Positions 44,564-44,657 of a stretch of DNA of 44,657 nt are shown here, in pieces (positions within the stretch are counted from its first letter, which is position 1; each line of letters opens with the position of its first letter). The notes under the pieces are model-generated. The model was not told the origin of the DNA, did not search any database, and saw only the letters and a list, made by a program, of their open reading frames with translations. The DNA comes from Rhodospirillales bacterium (lineage in GTDB: Bacteria; Pseudomonadota; Alphaproteobacteria; ATCC43930; CGMCC-115725). The stretch covers positions 1 through 44,657 of the forward strand of contig JAQGIC010000020.1 in NCBI GenBank assembly GCA_028288725.1. Reading direction: 5' to 3'. Made by a program: the position numbers and the translations under genes.

Positions 44564-44657
44564 TCAATGGATCGTCGGCCGCTCGACCGCGGCATGGGGG
44601 GCCGCCGACAGGTCGCGTTCGGCGTCGAGCCACGAGCGGATGCCGTCCGGCAGGGGC
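44564..44657 (-). CDS. C-terminal fragment of an unidentified gene, cut by the window edge
   Basis: The minus strand reads in frame from the window edge to a TGA at 44566-44564, giving about 30 residues: LPDGIRSWLDAERDLSA and then AAPHAAVERPTIH. Codon use is like the other genes, and it starts beyond the repeat. Too little is present to name a family. The reading frame is inferred from the absence of stops only. Confidence 0.45.
   Translation of the reverse strand, partial: PLPDGIRSWLDAERDLSAAPHAAVERPTIH

Overview
The window is GC-rich DNA, densely coding on both strands, from an alphaproteobacterium. The order Rhodospirillales is the best guess. The pointers are a ChpT-type histidine phosphotransferase beside a cheA-cheW-cheY-cheB-cheR cluster whose CheA ends in a receiver (as in the Azospirillum/Rhodospirillum Che1 type), an OlsB-like ornithine-lipid acyltransferase, DUF3553, and the rubrerythrin/Fe-S protein/DUF3501 trio. 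No rRNA, tRNA, CRISPR array, phage gene or full insertion sequence was seen. The assignment rests on family recognition only.

Layout. (1) 1-482: nested short palindromic elements, then a minus-strand group (fusA for elongation factor G with its own terminator, a GNAT acetyltransferase, a DUF4345 membrane protein). (2) 4173-8832: olsB-like acyltransferase, aldo/keto reductase, a 25-bp tandem repeat array next to a cold-shock gene, a soluble chemoreceptor, and an HpaI-type aldolase. (3) 8902-13975: a secreted beta-propeller protein, an MlaC-like periplasmic protein divergent from an OmpR/EnvZ-type two-component pair, and OxyR with both redox cysteines. (4) 14140-21356: a 7.2-kb phosphorelay block with two large hybrid histidine kinases converging on a stand-alone HPt protein and a stand-alone receiver. 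(5) 21451-27835: an RNHCP zinc-finger protein, a sugar-acid dehydratase/RraA-like pair, an unknown 127-aa protein behind a structured leader, and rubrerythrin, GlpC-like Fe-S protein and DUF3501. (6) 27892-37736: membrane and metabolic genes, including a sensor-only membrane protein, a PNPOx-like flavoprotein, a LysE exporter, a lactonase and an aspartoacylase-like gene, asd, argE, nadK, moaA, mobA and DUF3553. (7) 37817-44278: chpT and the che operon. (8) 44288-44549: a second nested palindromic element, inverted relative to the one at the start, followed by the last codons of a minus-strand gene that runs out of the window.

How the genes work together. The che operon encodes a nearly complete chemotaxis core (CheA, W, Y, B, R) joined by 4-bp start/stop overlaps, and the soluble receptor at 6665 could feed it. 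Several signalling modules (OmpR/EnvZ pair, two hybrid kinases with HPt and receiver, ChpT) make the segment unusually rich in phosphotransfer proteins. Rubrerythrin, the Fe-S oxidoreductase and OxyR point to peroxide handling. Asd, ArgE, NadK, MoaA and MobA are housekeeping genes, so this is core chromosome rather than a mobile island. The least explained items are the phosphorelay block, the MlaC-like/two-component unit with a perfect inverted repeat between them, the nested repeats at both ends, and the rubrerythrin trio.
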